From Mesorhizobium sp. LHD-90 (GTDB lineage: Bacteria; Pseudomonadota; Alphaproteobacteria; Rhizobiales; Rhizobiaceae): DNA of 64,000 nt. This document shows, one piece after another, positions 28,201-37,399 of the stretch (position 1 is the stretch's first letter; every line of letters begins with the position of its first letter). A program made the translations under genes and the position numbers. The notes below the pieces were generated by a model. That model saw nothing but the letters and a program-made list of their open reading frames with translations, was not told where the DNA came from and searched no databases. Location: NCBI RefSeq assembly GCF_030929505.1, contig NZ_JAVFVV010000003.1:124001-188000 (forward strand), read 5' to 3'.

Positions 28201-28564
28201 GATTCTCGTCCCTCGATGTTCGCCGGTGACGGTTTTGGATATGATTTCAATGCCTTGCGGGCGCGTATCTCGGGATGAGGAGGGGTGCGTCCGCCGTCGA
28301 AGCCGTTACTCACGGGACTCGCGTGAAGTCCGGAAGATCGAGGGATATCAAGGGTTTGTCCGGACAGCACAGGGAAACCGTTGCAACTCGCTTGATTCCA
28401 CCCTCGTTTTGGGGCCGATTCCCTTCGCGGATCGGGTATTTGGCTTCGCGAAAGGGCGTTTCACGTTGTTCTGTGGTGACGACGTGGACGCAATCGCCGG
28501 AACAGCCGAGATGCCCCTTATACCTGGGTTATTTTTTGACCGTCGGCGCTGCCCCTCACTGTCC
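28201..28564. other. Intergenic stretch without a recognised gene
   Basis: About 360 bp between the stop of the deacetylase gene and the hairpin next to the pbpC stop. Frames on the plus strand are open for some distance but have no ribosome site and no recognisable motif. I see no RNA gene. Confidence 0.6.
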
Positions 28565-28611
28565 GGCCGTCGTCTCTCTCCCCGTGAAGGACGGGGAGAG
28601 AGACGACGGCC
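28565..28611. terminator. Perfect 21-bp hairpin after pbpC
   Basis: Arms 28565-28585 and 28591-28611 are exact inverted copies with a 5-nt loop (GAAGG). It lies 12 bp downstream of the pbpC stop codon, between convergent genes. It has no T-run. The C-rich/G-rich design resembles the dispersed palindromes elsewhere in the window, so it may be a short palindromic repeat serving as terminator. Confidence 0.65.
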
Positions 28612-28623
28612 GCGGGCGCGCCG

Positions 28624-30738
28624 CTACTCCACAAACACTTTCACGCTTGCCGCGCGGCCGGCGGCGTCGATGACGGTCAGCGTCGAATAGCCGGCGCCGT
28701 CCGGCTGCCAGGTGGCGGTGCGGCGGCGCACGATTTCAGTGAGCGGTTTTCCGTTGGCGAGCCAACGGAACGGTGCGCGGCCGCCCTGGAGTTTCAGGAC
28801 CAGCGGGCTGGCCGTCGAGGCCGTGAGTTCGACATGGGCGCCGTCCGGCGGAAAGACGATCCTTGGCGCCGGCTCGACGACCGAGGCGGAACCGGCCGTG
28901 GCGGGCAGGGTGTCCTGGCCGGACTCGAAACGGCGCTGGGTGACCGGGAGGTCTTGCGGCGCGGCATGGAAGGCGCCGGCGGGCGGCCGCTGCTGCTGCA
29001 CGGCGGGAAGGCCTGATCTTGCAAAACCCTCGAACAGGATGGGCGCGGCGGAGACGTAGCCGGCAAGGCCGGGCACGGAACCGGAATCGGCCCGGCCGAC
29101 CCATGCGCCAAGGACATAACGACCATCATAGCCAACCGACCAGGCGTCGCGGTAGCCGTAGGAAGTGCCGGTCTTGTAGGCGATGCCGCGTTGCGTGGCG
29201 CCCTCGGGCGCGCGGATGCCGGAAAGGATGTCGGTGACCTGCCAGTTGGCGGCGGGCTCCAGGATCATGCCGTCGGCCAGCGGCTGGAAATCCGCCTCGG
29301 TGCCGTCGCGCAGTTTTTTGGCGCGGCCGCCATTGGCAAGGCCGGTGTAGAGCTGGACGAGGTCGCGCAGCGTGACGCCGACGCCGCCGAGACCGATGGC
29401 AAGACCCGGCGCCTCGCCGGGCGGCAGAGTCGGGGTGACGCCCGCCTTGCGGAAACGCGCGGTGAGGCGGGCGGGGCCGACGGCGTCGAGCAGGCGGATC
29501 GCCGGCACGTTGAGCGACAGTTGCAGGGCCTGGCGGACGCTGACGTCGCCCTGGTAGCTCATGTCGAAATTTTTCGGACGGTAGCCGGCGAAGTCGGCCG
29601 GCCGGTCCTCGATCAGCGTTTCCTGGGCGACAAAACCCTGCTCGAAGGCGAGCCCGTAGATGAACGGTTTTAAGGTCGAGCCGGGGGAGCGGCTGGCGCT
29701 GGTCATGTCGATCCAGCCGAAGCGGCGGGGGTCGAAATAATCGGCGGAGCCGACAGAGCCCAGAATGTCGCCGGTGCGGGCATCGGCCAGAACCATCGCC
29801 ACTGACACGCGCTCGCCCAGCCGGCGGGCGGCTTCTTTTGCGACGGCTTCCAGTCCGGCCTGCACGGATTTCTGGATTGTCAGTTCGAGGCGGGTCTGCG
29901 TTGGCGCGGCGCGCAGCGCATCGTCGGCGAGATGGGCGGCGAGCGAAGGCATCGGGAAACGCGCCGCGAAAACCTCGTCGATGGCGGCGCGGGCCGCTTC
30001 CCGCTCGGCGAGCACCTTTGCCTCGACCATGCGCGCCAGCACGCGATCGCGCGCGGTCTGGGCATTATCGCGAAAACGGTCGGGCCGGCGGCGCTCGGGC
30101 AGTTGCGGCAGGGCGACCAGCAGGGCGGCTTCCGAGACGGTCAGGCGCTTCGGCTCCTTGCCGAAATATGCGAGGGTGGCGGCGCGCACGCCTTCGAGAT
30201 TGCCGCCATAGGGGGCGAGCGTCAGGTAACGCTCAAGAATGTCGCGCTTGGAAAGGCGGCGCTCGATCTGCCAGGCGCGGAAGATCTGGGTGAGTTTGGA
30301 GGCGATGCTGCGGCTTTCGCGCGGCTCGATCAGGCGGGCAAGCTGCATGGACAGCGTCGAGCCGCCGGAGATGATGCGGCCATGGCCGGCAAGCTGGCCG
30401 GCGGCGCGCATGAGGGCGAACGGATCGACGCCGGAATGCTCCCAGAAACGCTTGTCCTCATAGGCGACCAGCATTTTTATGAATTCGGGGTCGACCTCGT
30501 CGAGGCCCGTCTCGAACCGCCAAAAACCGTCTGATGTGGCGTAGGCGCGCAACAGCGCGCCGTCGCGGTCGACCACTTCCTTCGAGGTGACGATCTTTTC
30601 CGGCAGGGGCGGCGGGAAGGCGCGGTCCAATGAGAAGAGCGCTGCGATGGAGAGTGCGGCGAGGGCCGCGCAGCCGGCGAGGGCGATGGCCGCTCGGCGG
30701 AGGAGTTTTCGTCCGGGAACACTCTTGAGGATCGACAT
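28624..30738 (-). CDS. pbpC: Penicillin-binding protein 1C (glycosyltransferase/transpeptidase)
   Basis: A 704-residue bifunctional peptidoglycan enzyme. An N-terminal membrane anchor (about residues 14-36) is followed by a GT51 transglycosylase domain (VAYEDKRFWEHSGVD, ISGGSTLSMQLARL), a transpeptidase domain with Ser354-x-x-Lys357 (SPGSTLKPF), S-L-N and K-T-G-T-S, and the C-terminal BiPBP_C domain that defines PBP1C. I use ATG 30738, which has GAGGGAG 6 bases upstream, not the TTG at 30753. PBP1C and alpha-2-macroglobulin genes are commonly adjacent. Here the macroglobulin gene lies upstream on the same strand, but a toxin-antitoxin pair on the opposite strand sits between them. Confidence 0.96.
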   Translation of the reverse strand: MSILKSVPGRKLLRRAAIALAGCAALAALSIAALFSLDRAFPPPLPEKIVTSKEVVDRDGALLRAYATSDGFWRFETGLDEVDPEFIKMLVAYEDKRFWEHSGVDPFALMRAAGQLAGHGRIISGGSTLSMQLARLIEPRESRSIASKLTQIFRAWQIERRLSKRDILERYLTLAPYGGNLEGVRAATLAYFGKEPKRLTVSEAALLVALPQLPERRRPDRFRDNAQTARDRVLARMVEAKVLAEREAARAAIDEVFAARFPMPSLAAHLADDALRAAPTQTRLELTIQKSVQAGLEAVAKEAARRLGERVSVAMVLADARTGDILGSVGSADYFDPRRFGWIDMTSASRSPGSTLKPFIYGLAFEQGFVAQETLIEDRPADFAGYRPKNFDMSYQGDVSVRQALQLSLNVPAIRLLDAVGPARLTARFRKAGVTPTLPPGEAPGLAIGLGGVGVTLRDLVQLYTGLANGGRAKKLRDGTEADFQPLADGMILEPAANWQVTDILSGIRAPEGATQRGIAYKTGTSYGYRDAWSVGYDGRYVLGAWVGRADSGSVPGLAGYVSAAPILFEGFARSGLPAVQQQRPPAGAFHAAPQDLPVTQRRFESGQDTLPATAGSASVVEPAPRIVFPPDGAHVELTASTASPLVLKLQGGRAPFRWLANGKPLTEIVRRRTATWQPDGAGYSTLTVIDAAGRAASVKVFVE

Positions 30739-30805
30739 CGCCGTCTCCCTCAAGTCCCGGCCTTGACTGATTCAGCTACAGGATTCGTGCGTAACTGAAG
30801 CGAAG

Positions 30806-30861
30806 TTATCGCCGTGATCTCTTGACGTGAGGGGCGATATTGAGAGATATTATCGCCGTGA
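30806..30861. promoter_or_regulatory. Direct repeats upstream of the toxin gene, candidate autoregulatory sites
   Basis: TTATCGCCGTGA occurs at 30806-30817 and again at 30850-30861, 44 bp apart (about four helical turns). Between them ATCTCT (30817-30822) and AGAGAT (30843-30848) are inverted. The second copy overlaps the proposed GTG start of the toxin. Such paired sites are expected for an Xre antitoxin that represses its own operon. Confidence 0.5.
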
Positions 30862-31109
30862 AAACGATCATTTTCACCCATGCCGCAGCAAGGGATCTTG
30901 ATGGGCTGCCGTCGCGGCCGCGCGCGGCGGTTGAGACTGCCCTTATTCGCTACGCGGTGTCCGGCGAAGGGGACGTGAAGCGCCTGCAAGGACGGGACGG
31001 CCTTAGGATGCGCGTAGGCGACTATCGCGTTCTGTTCGATGAGGATCGAACCACCGTGCTTGCCATCTATATCGGCAGGCGAGAAACGACAACCTACCGT
31101 AAACGGTGA
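30858..31109 (+). CDS. RelE/ParE family toxin
   Basis: An 83-residue protein from GTG 30858 (a TTG at 30840 would add six residues). RelE-fold features are K-T-I-I-F-T at the start, LQGRDGLRMRVGDYRVLFDE and a basic end (RRETTTYRKR). Proteins of this group, typically paired with an Xre antitoxin, cleave ribosome-bound mRNA. It precedes the antitoxin gene by 12 bp, the toxin-first order usual for HigBA-like and similar Xre pairs. It is inserted, on the opposite strand, between pbpC and the alpha-2-macroglobulin gene. Confidence 0.9.
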   Translation: MKTIIFTHAAARDLDGLPSRPRAAVETALIRYAVSGEGDVKRLQGRDGLRMRVGDYRVLFDEDRTTVLAIYIGRRETTTYRKR

Positions 31110-31121
31110 AGGAAACGACCG

Positions 31122-31508
31122 ATGGCCGACATCCAGATCATCCACAGCCCGAGCGGCGACGAACTCGTCGTGCTGCCTCGCGCCGAATACGAGGCCCTTG
31201 TCGCAGCCGCCGCCGATATCGACGAAGACGCGGCCGATATCGCCATGTACGACGCCCGCAAAGCCGAACTTGCCAACGATCCGAACTCGATCTTGCCTCC
31301 GGAGGTGAGTGCCATGCTTCTGCGCGGTCATAGTAGGCTGCAGGCTTTGCGCAAATGGCGAGGCATCGCGCAAATCAAGCTGGCCGCCGACGCAGGCATC
31401 GCGCAGGGTTATCTCTCCGATCTTGAACATGGCCGAAAATCCGGCTCCGCCGAAACCATCGGCGCACTGGCGCAGGCGTTGGACGTGCCGGTTGAATGGG
31501 TAGCGTGA
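31122..31508 (+). CDS. Xre-family antitoxin with N-terminal toxin-binding region
   Basis: A 128-residue protein, ATG 31122 preceded by GAAGGA. Residues about 1-60 resemble a Phd-like or acidic toxin-binding region (MADIQIIHSPSGDELVVLPR, then an acidic segment DIDEDAADIAMYDARKAEL). Residues about 68-128 form a helix-turn-helix of the Cro/C1 type (RKWRGIAQIKLAADAGIAQG-YLSDLEHGRKSGSAETI). It should neutralise the RelE-like toxin encoded 12 bp upstream and repress the operon through sites such as the repeats at 30806-30861. The order toxin-antitoxin and the small gap support a functional module. Confidence 0.9.
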   Translation: MADIQIIHSPSGDELVVLPRAEYEALVAAAADIDEDAADIAMYDARKAELANDPNSILPPEVSAMLLRGHSRLQALRKWRGIAQIKLAADAGIAQGYLSDLEHGRKSGSAETIGALAQALDVPVEWVA

Positions 31509-31627
31509 AAAGCGCCGGCTTATCTTCCCGCTTAAGGAGAGGGTTGAAGAGACAGCGTAGCTAAGCGAAGCCGACGAGGCGGAGTAGGGTTGCGTCAGGA
31601 TGGAGTGCTGCCGCGACGACCCCTCCC

Positions 31628-31664
31628 GCCGCCTTCGGCGGCACCCTCCCCTCAAGGGGGAGGG
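31628..31664. repeat. Paired short hairpins downstream of the macroglobulin gene
   Basis: GCCGCC-TTC-GGCGGC (31628-31642) is followed at once by CCCTCCCC (31644-31651) and GGGGAGGG (31657-31664). They lie 18 bp from the stop of the alpha-2-macroglobulin gene (31682) and can serve as its terminator. The sequence style matches the dispersed palindromes at 51130-51300. Confidence 0.55.
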
Positions 31665-31681
31665 AAAGGGCGCAGCCTTCT

Positions 31682-34600
31682 TCACGGCGCCTTGACCTCC
31701 ATCATCCCCGTCGCCGTGCGGGCCGAGAATTGCGGACGGTACATGTCCTCGACGCTTGCCGCAGGGTGGGCGTAGACGCCGGGGGTGACGGCGCGTACGA
31801 CATAGGCCAGCGTGACCTGCCGTCCGCTATCGCCGTTGCGGTCGAAGGCGGCGACAAAGCGGTCGTTGCGGAATTCGAGATGCGCGGCCTGCGTCTGCTC
31901 CAGCCAGGGGAAGCTGGACAGGCTGGCGCTGTTGACGAGGCCGGGATTGTCGATCTCGAAACCGGCCGGCAACAGGTCGCTGACCAGCACGCGCGACGGC
32001 CAGGAGTTCTGCTCGGTGACCTTGAGCACCACAACAAAACGCTGGTTCTGGGTGACCTCGGTGACGTTGGCCTCGTTGCCGTCGAGCGTGTAATAGGTGC
32101 GCTCGATGGCAAAGCCGTCGCCGCCTGCCGGCAGCGGCTGCGACGGGGCAGCGACCGCGGTGACCACCGCCTGCACGGTGCTGGAGCCCGCGTTGGCGAT
32201 CGTTACCGGGCTGTCGACAAGAGCGCTGCCGTCGAAGCGTTGGGAATAGAGCCCGGTGTGCTGGGCGCCGTTCACCATCAGCTTCATGTCGGCGGCATTG
32301 GAGCGCAGCGCGCGGGCGGCGAGCAGCATCCAGGCGTCGTCCTGCGTGCTGGTCCAGCGGGCGGCGCGGCGTTCGGCGCCGACCAGCTTGATCAGTTCCG
32401 GAACGACCGACGGCATCGGCTTGCTTTCCGCGGCGAGCGCCAGCATCGCGGCGCCGTCGCGCAGGCGCGAGCCATAGTCCGAGCGATACCAGTTGTGCTC
32501 GGGGTTCAGCTTGGCGAGCTGCAGCGCGGCCTGGAAGGTGGCTTGCGAGCGCTGGGCGTCGCCATAGAGCGCCAGGCTGGCGGCCAGTTGCGCGACCGCC
32601 ATCGGGCTGGAAAAGGCTTCCAGCTTGGTGTCGGCGTAATAGCGCAGGTCGCCGACGGAGGCCTTCTTGTTGCGGGAGAGAACATAGAGCGCATAGGCGA
32701 TCTCGCTGCCGCGATCCTCGATGTCGAGGTCGTAGGAGAGCGAATTCTGCAGGTTGTTGAGGGCCTGCAGCATGGCCTGGCGCGGCACCTCGTAGTTGAG
32801 CTCGCGGGCCCGGGTCAGGAAGTCGGAAACATAGGCATCCAGCCACAGGTCGCCGGAGCCGGGACCCCACAGGCCAAAGCTGCCGGACGAGGACTGGTTG
32901 TTGAGCACGCGGTAGATCGCGTCCTGGACGCGGCCGCGCAGTTCCGGCTCGTCCTGCATGCCTGCGCCGGCCGACAGCTCGCTGACATAAAGCAGCGGGA
33001 GCGCCCGACTGGTGGTCTGCTCGGCGCAGCCATAGGGGTAGCGGTCGAGCGCCAAGAGCAGCGACGGCACGTCGAAGGCGGCGGACGGCGAGACGCCGAC
33101 GCTGACATAGGCGCCGGGCAGCAAGCTGTCGGCCAGCAACTCGCGGTCGACCCGAACACTCTTGCCGTTCGGGCCGAGGTCGACGACCAGACGGTTTGTG
33201 ACCGGCAGGACGGCGGGGCGGACCGGAATGTACAGCGTCTGCTCGACCGCAGGGCCGTTCTCGTGGGCGAGGTGGATGGTGAGGCTGGCGTCGCCGGCGT
33301 CTCCCGCGATTAGCGGCACGGTGATCGACTGGCGCTTGCCTGATGTCAGCGTGACCTTTTCCGGCAGCGCGGCGCTGCCGGTGGAGAGATCACCGGTGGT
33401 TTCGACGGCGAAGCGGTAGTCGCCGTCCGGCCCGTCGGTATTGGCGATGTCCAGCCGCATGACGGCGGCATCGCCCGGCGCCATGAAGCGCGGCAGGCCG
33501 GCGGTGATGACCACCGGGTCGCGCACGATGACGTCGGTCTGGGCGTGGCCGACGGCATCCTTCGTCCAGGCGACTGCCATGACGCGGACGGTGCCGTTGA
33601 ACTGCGGGATGTCGAAGTCGACCGTCGCCTTGCCGTCGGCGTCCAGCTTCACCACGCCGGAGAAGAAGGCGACGAGCTTCTCTTTGGGCGGGTTGCCCTG
33701 GGCTGTCAGTGCCGCGCCGTCACCACCGGTGCGCAGCTTGCCGGTGGCGCCGAGCGACCCGTCGATCAGGCGGCCATAGAGGTCGCGCAGTTCGAGGCCG
33801 AGACGGCGCTGGCCGTAATACCAGGTCACCGGATCGGGCGCCTTGTAGTCGGTCAAATTGAGGATGCCGACGTCGACGGCGGCGATGGTGACATAGGCGT
33901 CGGTGGCGGCCGGCAGGCCAGTGACCTGGACGGGGATGGTCAGCGGCTGGCGCGGCTCGGTTTTCTGGACCGGCGACAGCGACACGGCGAGTTTTCGCGC
34001 GCCGGGATCGACGGCCAGCCACTTCAGGCCGATGGCGCGGCCGGGCATGCGCGATTCCTGGCCGTCGCCGGGACGGAACAGCGTCGCCGTCACATAGGCG
34101 CCGGCGCCCCAATCGGCGGAGACCGGGATGTCGACGGTTGTGCCGCCGGCCGGAACCGTCGCCGTTTGGGTGGAGAGCAGCCGGTCGGAGCCGACGGCGA
34201 CGAGAAGCTCGCCGGCGAAGCGCGGCGAAATCTTCAGCTTCGCGACCTCGCCCGGGGCGTAGTGCTCCTTGTCGAGTGCGATCTCCAGCCCGTCGGGCGT
34301 CTCGGTCGAGGTGGAAGCGACGTACCAGCCGGCGTCGAACTCGACGCTGGTGGCCGGGCCTTCGGGGTCTGGCGTCTCGATCTCGAGGCGGTAGCGGCCC
34401 CAGTCGACCGGCATGGAGATCGAGGCCGTGCCGTCGGCGGCGATGTCGAGCGTGCCGTTGGAGACGGCGCGCGTCTGGGTGACGGGTTCGTAGTTCCAGG
34501 AACTGCCACTGCTGTACCACTGGTAGTCACGCTCGACCTTGACCAGCGACCACAACGCGCCCGGCATCGGCTTGTGCTTGCCGTCAGGATCGACGGCGAT

Positions 34601-37147
34601 GACGGTGAATTTCGCCGTGCCGCCTTCAGGCACTGCGCCGCCCGAAAAATCCGGACGGATGCCGATGATTTCGGCCTGGCTCTTGATGCCGAGGCCGAGC
34701 GTTTCTTCCACGGCGCGGCCGCCGCTCTCGCGCATGCGCACGGTGACGTCCGCCGTCAGCAGGCGGGTGGTGGAGGGCAGGGCGTCGACCTGGACCGGGA
34801 AGGTCGCCTTGCCGTCGTCGCCGACCAGCGGCAGGTCCGTCAGCGGGATGCGGGTGGCGTCGCCTTCCTGCTCGTCGGCGAGGCCGAACTGGAAGTTGGG
34901 GAAGGCTTCCCATTCGCGGGTGGCGCCGACGATCGTTTCGCCTTCCAGCGCCAGGCCGGCGGCCGGCGCGCCATAGAGGAAGCGGCCGTCGACGGTGACG
35001 TTGGCGGATTCGCCGACGGCGATCTCCTTCCTGTCGCTGGTCATGGCGAATTCGATGCGGTCGGGCACGAAATCCTCGACCAGGAAATTCTGGCTGGCGA
35101 CGGCGGTCTGCTTGGGATCGGTGTAGATCGACAGCGACCAGGTGCCGCGCATGGCGTTGGGCGACAGCGCGAGGTCGACGGCATGGCCGCCGGCGGACGC
35201 GCCGTCGCTGACGATGCGCCGGTCCTCGACGCCGTCGGGGCGCGAGAAGACGAAGGTGAGCGGCAGTTTTTCCACGGCGCGCGCTGCGTCGTCGCGGGCG
35301 AGTGCGGCGACGTGCACGGTCTCGCCGACGCGGTAGATGCCGCGCTCGGTCCAGGCATAGACATCGAGCGCGCCGGGCGCTGCGCGGCCGGTGACGCCGC
35401 GGTCTGAGAGGTCGAAGCCGGCGCGGGTCATGTCGAGAAAGACAAAATCCCTGCCGCCGGCATCGGCGGTCAGGACGGCGGGAACCATGCCGCCGGCGCC
35501 GCGCACCAGGCCGGGATTGAAGGTGGCGCGGCCTTCGGCATCGGTCTTGGCCGTGCCGAGGACCTCGTTGTTGCGGGCGAGCAGGGTCAGCTCGACATTG
35601 GCCATCGGTTTTGCCGAGCCGAGCGAGCGGGCGAAGACGCTGAGACCGTCCTGGCCGGTATAGGTCGACAGGCCGATGTCGGAGACGACGAACCACTGCG
35701 TGGCGCGTGACGACCAGGAATCGCTGTTGTCGTTCTCCGGCTGGGCGGTGAGCACATAGACGCCGGGCTTGCGCTCGGGCAGGGCCTCGTCGACCGGGAA
35801 GGAGGTGGTGATCTCCTTGTTGATCTCGTTGGCGATATCGAGCTTGCCCTCCCAGACGGGCGCGCCCATCTGGTCGGCGATATTGCCGATGTCGTAGGAA
35901 TCGAGCTGTTTCAGGAACTGGTAGCCCGACAGGAGCTGGGCCAGCGAGCGGTCGCCGATGCGGAAGAGTTTCATGTCGGCGGCGGCCATGTTGACGCTGA
36001 CGACCGGGATGCCGCGCCGCGCGGTGGCGGGCAGCACGAAACTGTCGCCGGTGAAGCGCACGGAGGCGCCGCGGTCCTGAATGTAGATCGACAGCGTGAC
36101 CGGGACGGCGGTGACCTCGCCGAGGGCGGCGGGCAGGCCGGAGCGGATGGTGACGTTGTACTGCCTGCCGTGCTCAAGGCCCTCGACGCAGAGTTGCTTG
36201 TCCTTGGCTTCGACGGCCTTGGGAGCGGCCCCGTCGACGGTGACGAAGGGGGCGTAGTCGACGCCGGTCTTGACCAGTTCTTCCGAGAACTGGACGCAGA
36301 GGCGCGGCGACGGCGTGTCGGCGTCGATCGTGTGTTCGACGACGCGAAAACCCTTTCGGGCCTTGAGATCCTCGTATTCGGCGCGGATGGAGGCCGAATT
36401 GGCCAGCGCGAGGCTGGCCTCATAGGCCTGCAGCGAAGGGCGGAACATGTCGCGGCGGTCGAGGCCGGCGGCGATTGCGGCCAGCACGCCGGCGCGGGCC
36501 GGCGCGGTGCGCAGGAGTTGGTAGGCGTTCCAGGCGGCGGAGGTGGCGTCGCGGTTGAGCGTCGCGGTTTCCGAGCTGTTTGCGCCCTGGGTGGTGAGCA
36601 GGGCACGGGTCAGGCCGAGCCAGAGTTTTCCGTCGTCGGGAGCGACGCGGATCGCCGAGATGTACTTGTTCATCGCGCCGCGCGCGTCGCCGGTGAGCAG
36701 CGCCTGCTCGGCGCCTTCGACGAGGCCGACAAGGCCCGTGTCGGCGGCGGGCGGCGTGGCGGTCAGGGTGGCGCGGTATTGCCAGGCCTCGTCGGCCATC
36801 CAGGACGGGAAAAACGACATCTGCGGCGGCGCGCCGATGTCGGGCTCGCCGTCGATGGTGACGACCTTGCCGGCGACCGCGCCGTTGAAGATCTTCAGCG
36901 TCGCGAAATCCGACTTGAGGAAGCACCATTTCGCCTTGGTGTTGTAGGTGAAGGCGCGGCATTGCGTGTCGCCGAGGCAGGTGGTCTTGCACTGGTCGAG
37001 CGAGACGTTCTGCTCGGAGCGCAGGTCGAAGCCGAAATAGTCGCCATTGTCGGTCGTGACGATCGCCCGGGCCTCGGCGGCCAAGGCCGGCAGCGACCAG
37101 GCGGTCATGAGCAGGATCATGGCCGACAGAATGCGAATGACTCGCAT
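31682..37147 (-). CDS. Alpha-2-macroglobulin family protein with N-terminal PAN domain
   Basis: An 1821-residue periplasmic protein. ATG 37147 has GGGGGAG upstream and opens a signal peptide (MRVIRILSAMILLMTAWSLP-ALA). Residues about 35-80 form a PAN/Apple-like module with Cys53, Cys57, Cys63 and Cys75. Then follow MG domains and the thioester domain, with Cys1374-Ala-Glu-Gln1377 in RYPYGCAEQTTSRAL, so the covalent protease-trapping thioester appears intact. There is no lipobox cysteine, so unlike E. coli YfhM it is probably soluble or anchored by other means. Bacterial macroglobulins trap host or rival proteases and work beside PBP1C in repairing the cell wall; pbpC lies downstream, beyond the toxin-antitoxin pair. 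It is divergent from tamA. Confidence 0.95.
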   Translation of the reverse strand: MRVIRILSAMILLMTAWSLPALAAEARAIVTTDNGDYFGFDLRSEQNVSLDQCKTTCLGDTQCRAFTYNTKAKWCFLKSDFATLKIFNGAVAGKVVTIDGEPDIGAPPQMSFFPSWMADEAWQYRATLTATPPAADTGLVGLVEGAEQALLTGDARGAMNKYISAIRVAPDDGKLWLGLTRALLTTQGANSSETATLNRDATSAAWNAYQLLRTAPARAGVLAAIAAGLDRRDMFRPSLQAYEASLALANSASIRAEYEDLKARKGFRVVEHTIDADTPSPRLCVQFSEELVKTGVDYAPFVTVDGAAPKAVEAKDKQLCVEGLEHGRQYNVTIRSGLPAALGEVTAVPVTLSIYIQDRGASVRFTGDSFVLPATARRGIPVVSVNMAAADMKLFRIGDRSLAQLLSGYQFLKQLDSYDIGNIADQMGAPVWEGKLDIANEINKEITTSFPVDEALPERKPGVYVLTAQPENDNSDSWSSRATQWFVVSDIGLSTYTGQDGLSVFARSLGSAKPMANVELTLLARNNEVLGTAKTDAEGRATFNPGLVRGAGGMVPAVLTADAGGRDFVFLDMTRAGFDLSDRGVTGRAAPGALDVYAWTERGIYRVGETVHVAALARDDAARAVEKLPLTFVFSRPDGVEDRRIVSDGASAGGHAVDLALSPNAMRGTWSLSIYTDPKQTAVASQNFLVEDFVPDRIEFAMTSDRKEIAVGESANVTVDGRFLYGAPAAGLALEGETIVGATREWEAFPNFQFGLADEQEGDATRIPLTDLPLVGDDGKATFPVQVDALPSTTRLLTADVTVRMRESGGRAVEETLGLGIKSQAEIIGIRPDFSGGAVPEGGTAKFTVIAVDPDGKHKPMPGALWSLVKVERDYQWYSSGSSWNYEPVTQTRAVSNGTLDIAADGTASISMPVDWGRYRLEIETPDPEGPATSVEFDAGWYVASTSTETPDGLEIALDKEHYAPGEVAKLKISPRFAGELLVAVGSDRLLSTQTATVPAGGTTVDIPVSADWGAGAYVTATLFRPGDGQESRMPGRAIGLKWLAVDPGARKLAVSLSPVQKTEPRQPLTIPVQVTGLPAATDAYVTIAAVDVGILNLTDYKAPDPVTWYYGQRRLGLELRDLYGRLIDGSLGATGKLRTGGDGAALTAQGNPPKEKLVAFFSGVVKLDADGKATVDFDIPQFNGTVRVMAVAWTKDAVGHAQTDVIVRDPVVITAGLPRFMAPGDAAVMRLDIANTDGPDGDYRFAVETTGDLSTGSAALPEKVTLTSGKRQSITVPLIAGDAGDASLTIHLAHENGPAVEQTLYIPVRPAVLPVTNRLVVDLGPNGKSVRVDRELLADSLLPGAYVSVGVSPSAAFDVPSLLLALDRYPYGCAEQTTSRALPLLYVSELSAGAGMQDEPELRGRVQDAIYRVLNNQSSSGSFGLWGPGSGDLWLDAYVSDFLTRARELNYEVPRQAMLQALNNLQNSLSYDLDIEDRGSEIAYALYVLSRNKKASVGDLRYYADTKLEAFSSPMAVAQLAASLALYGDAQRSQATFQAALQLAKLNPEHNWYRSDYGSRLRDGAAMLALAAESKPMPSVVPELIKLVGAERRAARWTSTQDDAWMLLAARALRSNAADMKLMVNGAQHTGLYSQRFDGSALVDSPVTIANAGSSTVQAVVTAVAAPSQPLPAGGDGFAIERTYYTLDGNEANVTEVTQNQRFVVVLKVTEQNSWPSRVLVSDLLPAGFEIDNPGLVNSASLSSFPWLEQTQAAHLEFRNDRFVAAFDRNGDSGRQVTLAYVVRAVTPGVYAHPAASVEDMYRPQFSARTATGMMEVKAP

Positions 37148-37347
37148 AGCAACTCCCCCTGATAAATCATCGCCGAGAGGCATTTATGCCACCCCAAGGC
37201 ACATCCTCACCAATTCCACGGCGGCCATTTGACCACAACGGTTGGCCGTCGTCCTCATACGTGTTACGGCACCCGAAGGGGGCAGTTGAACACGTATCGT
37301 CATGAATTGCCCAATGATTTCTGACAGCGCGATTGTGGCCCCTTTAC

Positions 37348-37369
37348 GAACGGTTCATTTCGACCGTTC
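37348..37369. promoter_or_regulatory. Inverted repeat upstream of tamA
   Basis: GAACGGT (37348-37354) and ACCGTTC (37363-37369) are a perfect 7-bp inverted repeat with an 8-bp centre, 30 bp before the tamA start. It lies in the 252-bp divergent region between the macroglobulin gene and tamA, and could be an operator or a 5' leader hairpin. Confidence 0.4.
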
Positions 37370-37399
37370 AAAATTACGAGCCGGAGTAAGTTCGCGTTA

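Noticed and set aside
28226-28690. Open frame on the plus strand after the deacetylase gene
   Set aside because: It has no ribosome site or motif, runs through the hairpin and into the pbpC gene on the opposite strand, and has mixed codon use.
30840-30857. TTG start for the toxin gene, six codons upstream
   Set aside because: RelE-type proteins usually begin at the M/V-K-T-I-I strand, which the GTG at 30858 provides; the TTG remains possible.
31509-31681. Small gene after the antitoxin
   Set aside because: The stretch consists of hairpins and GC-rich filler; the short open frames have no ribosome site or recognisable sequence.
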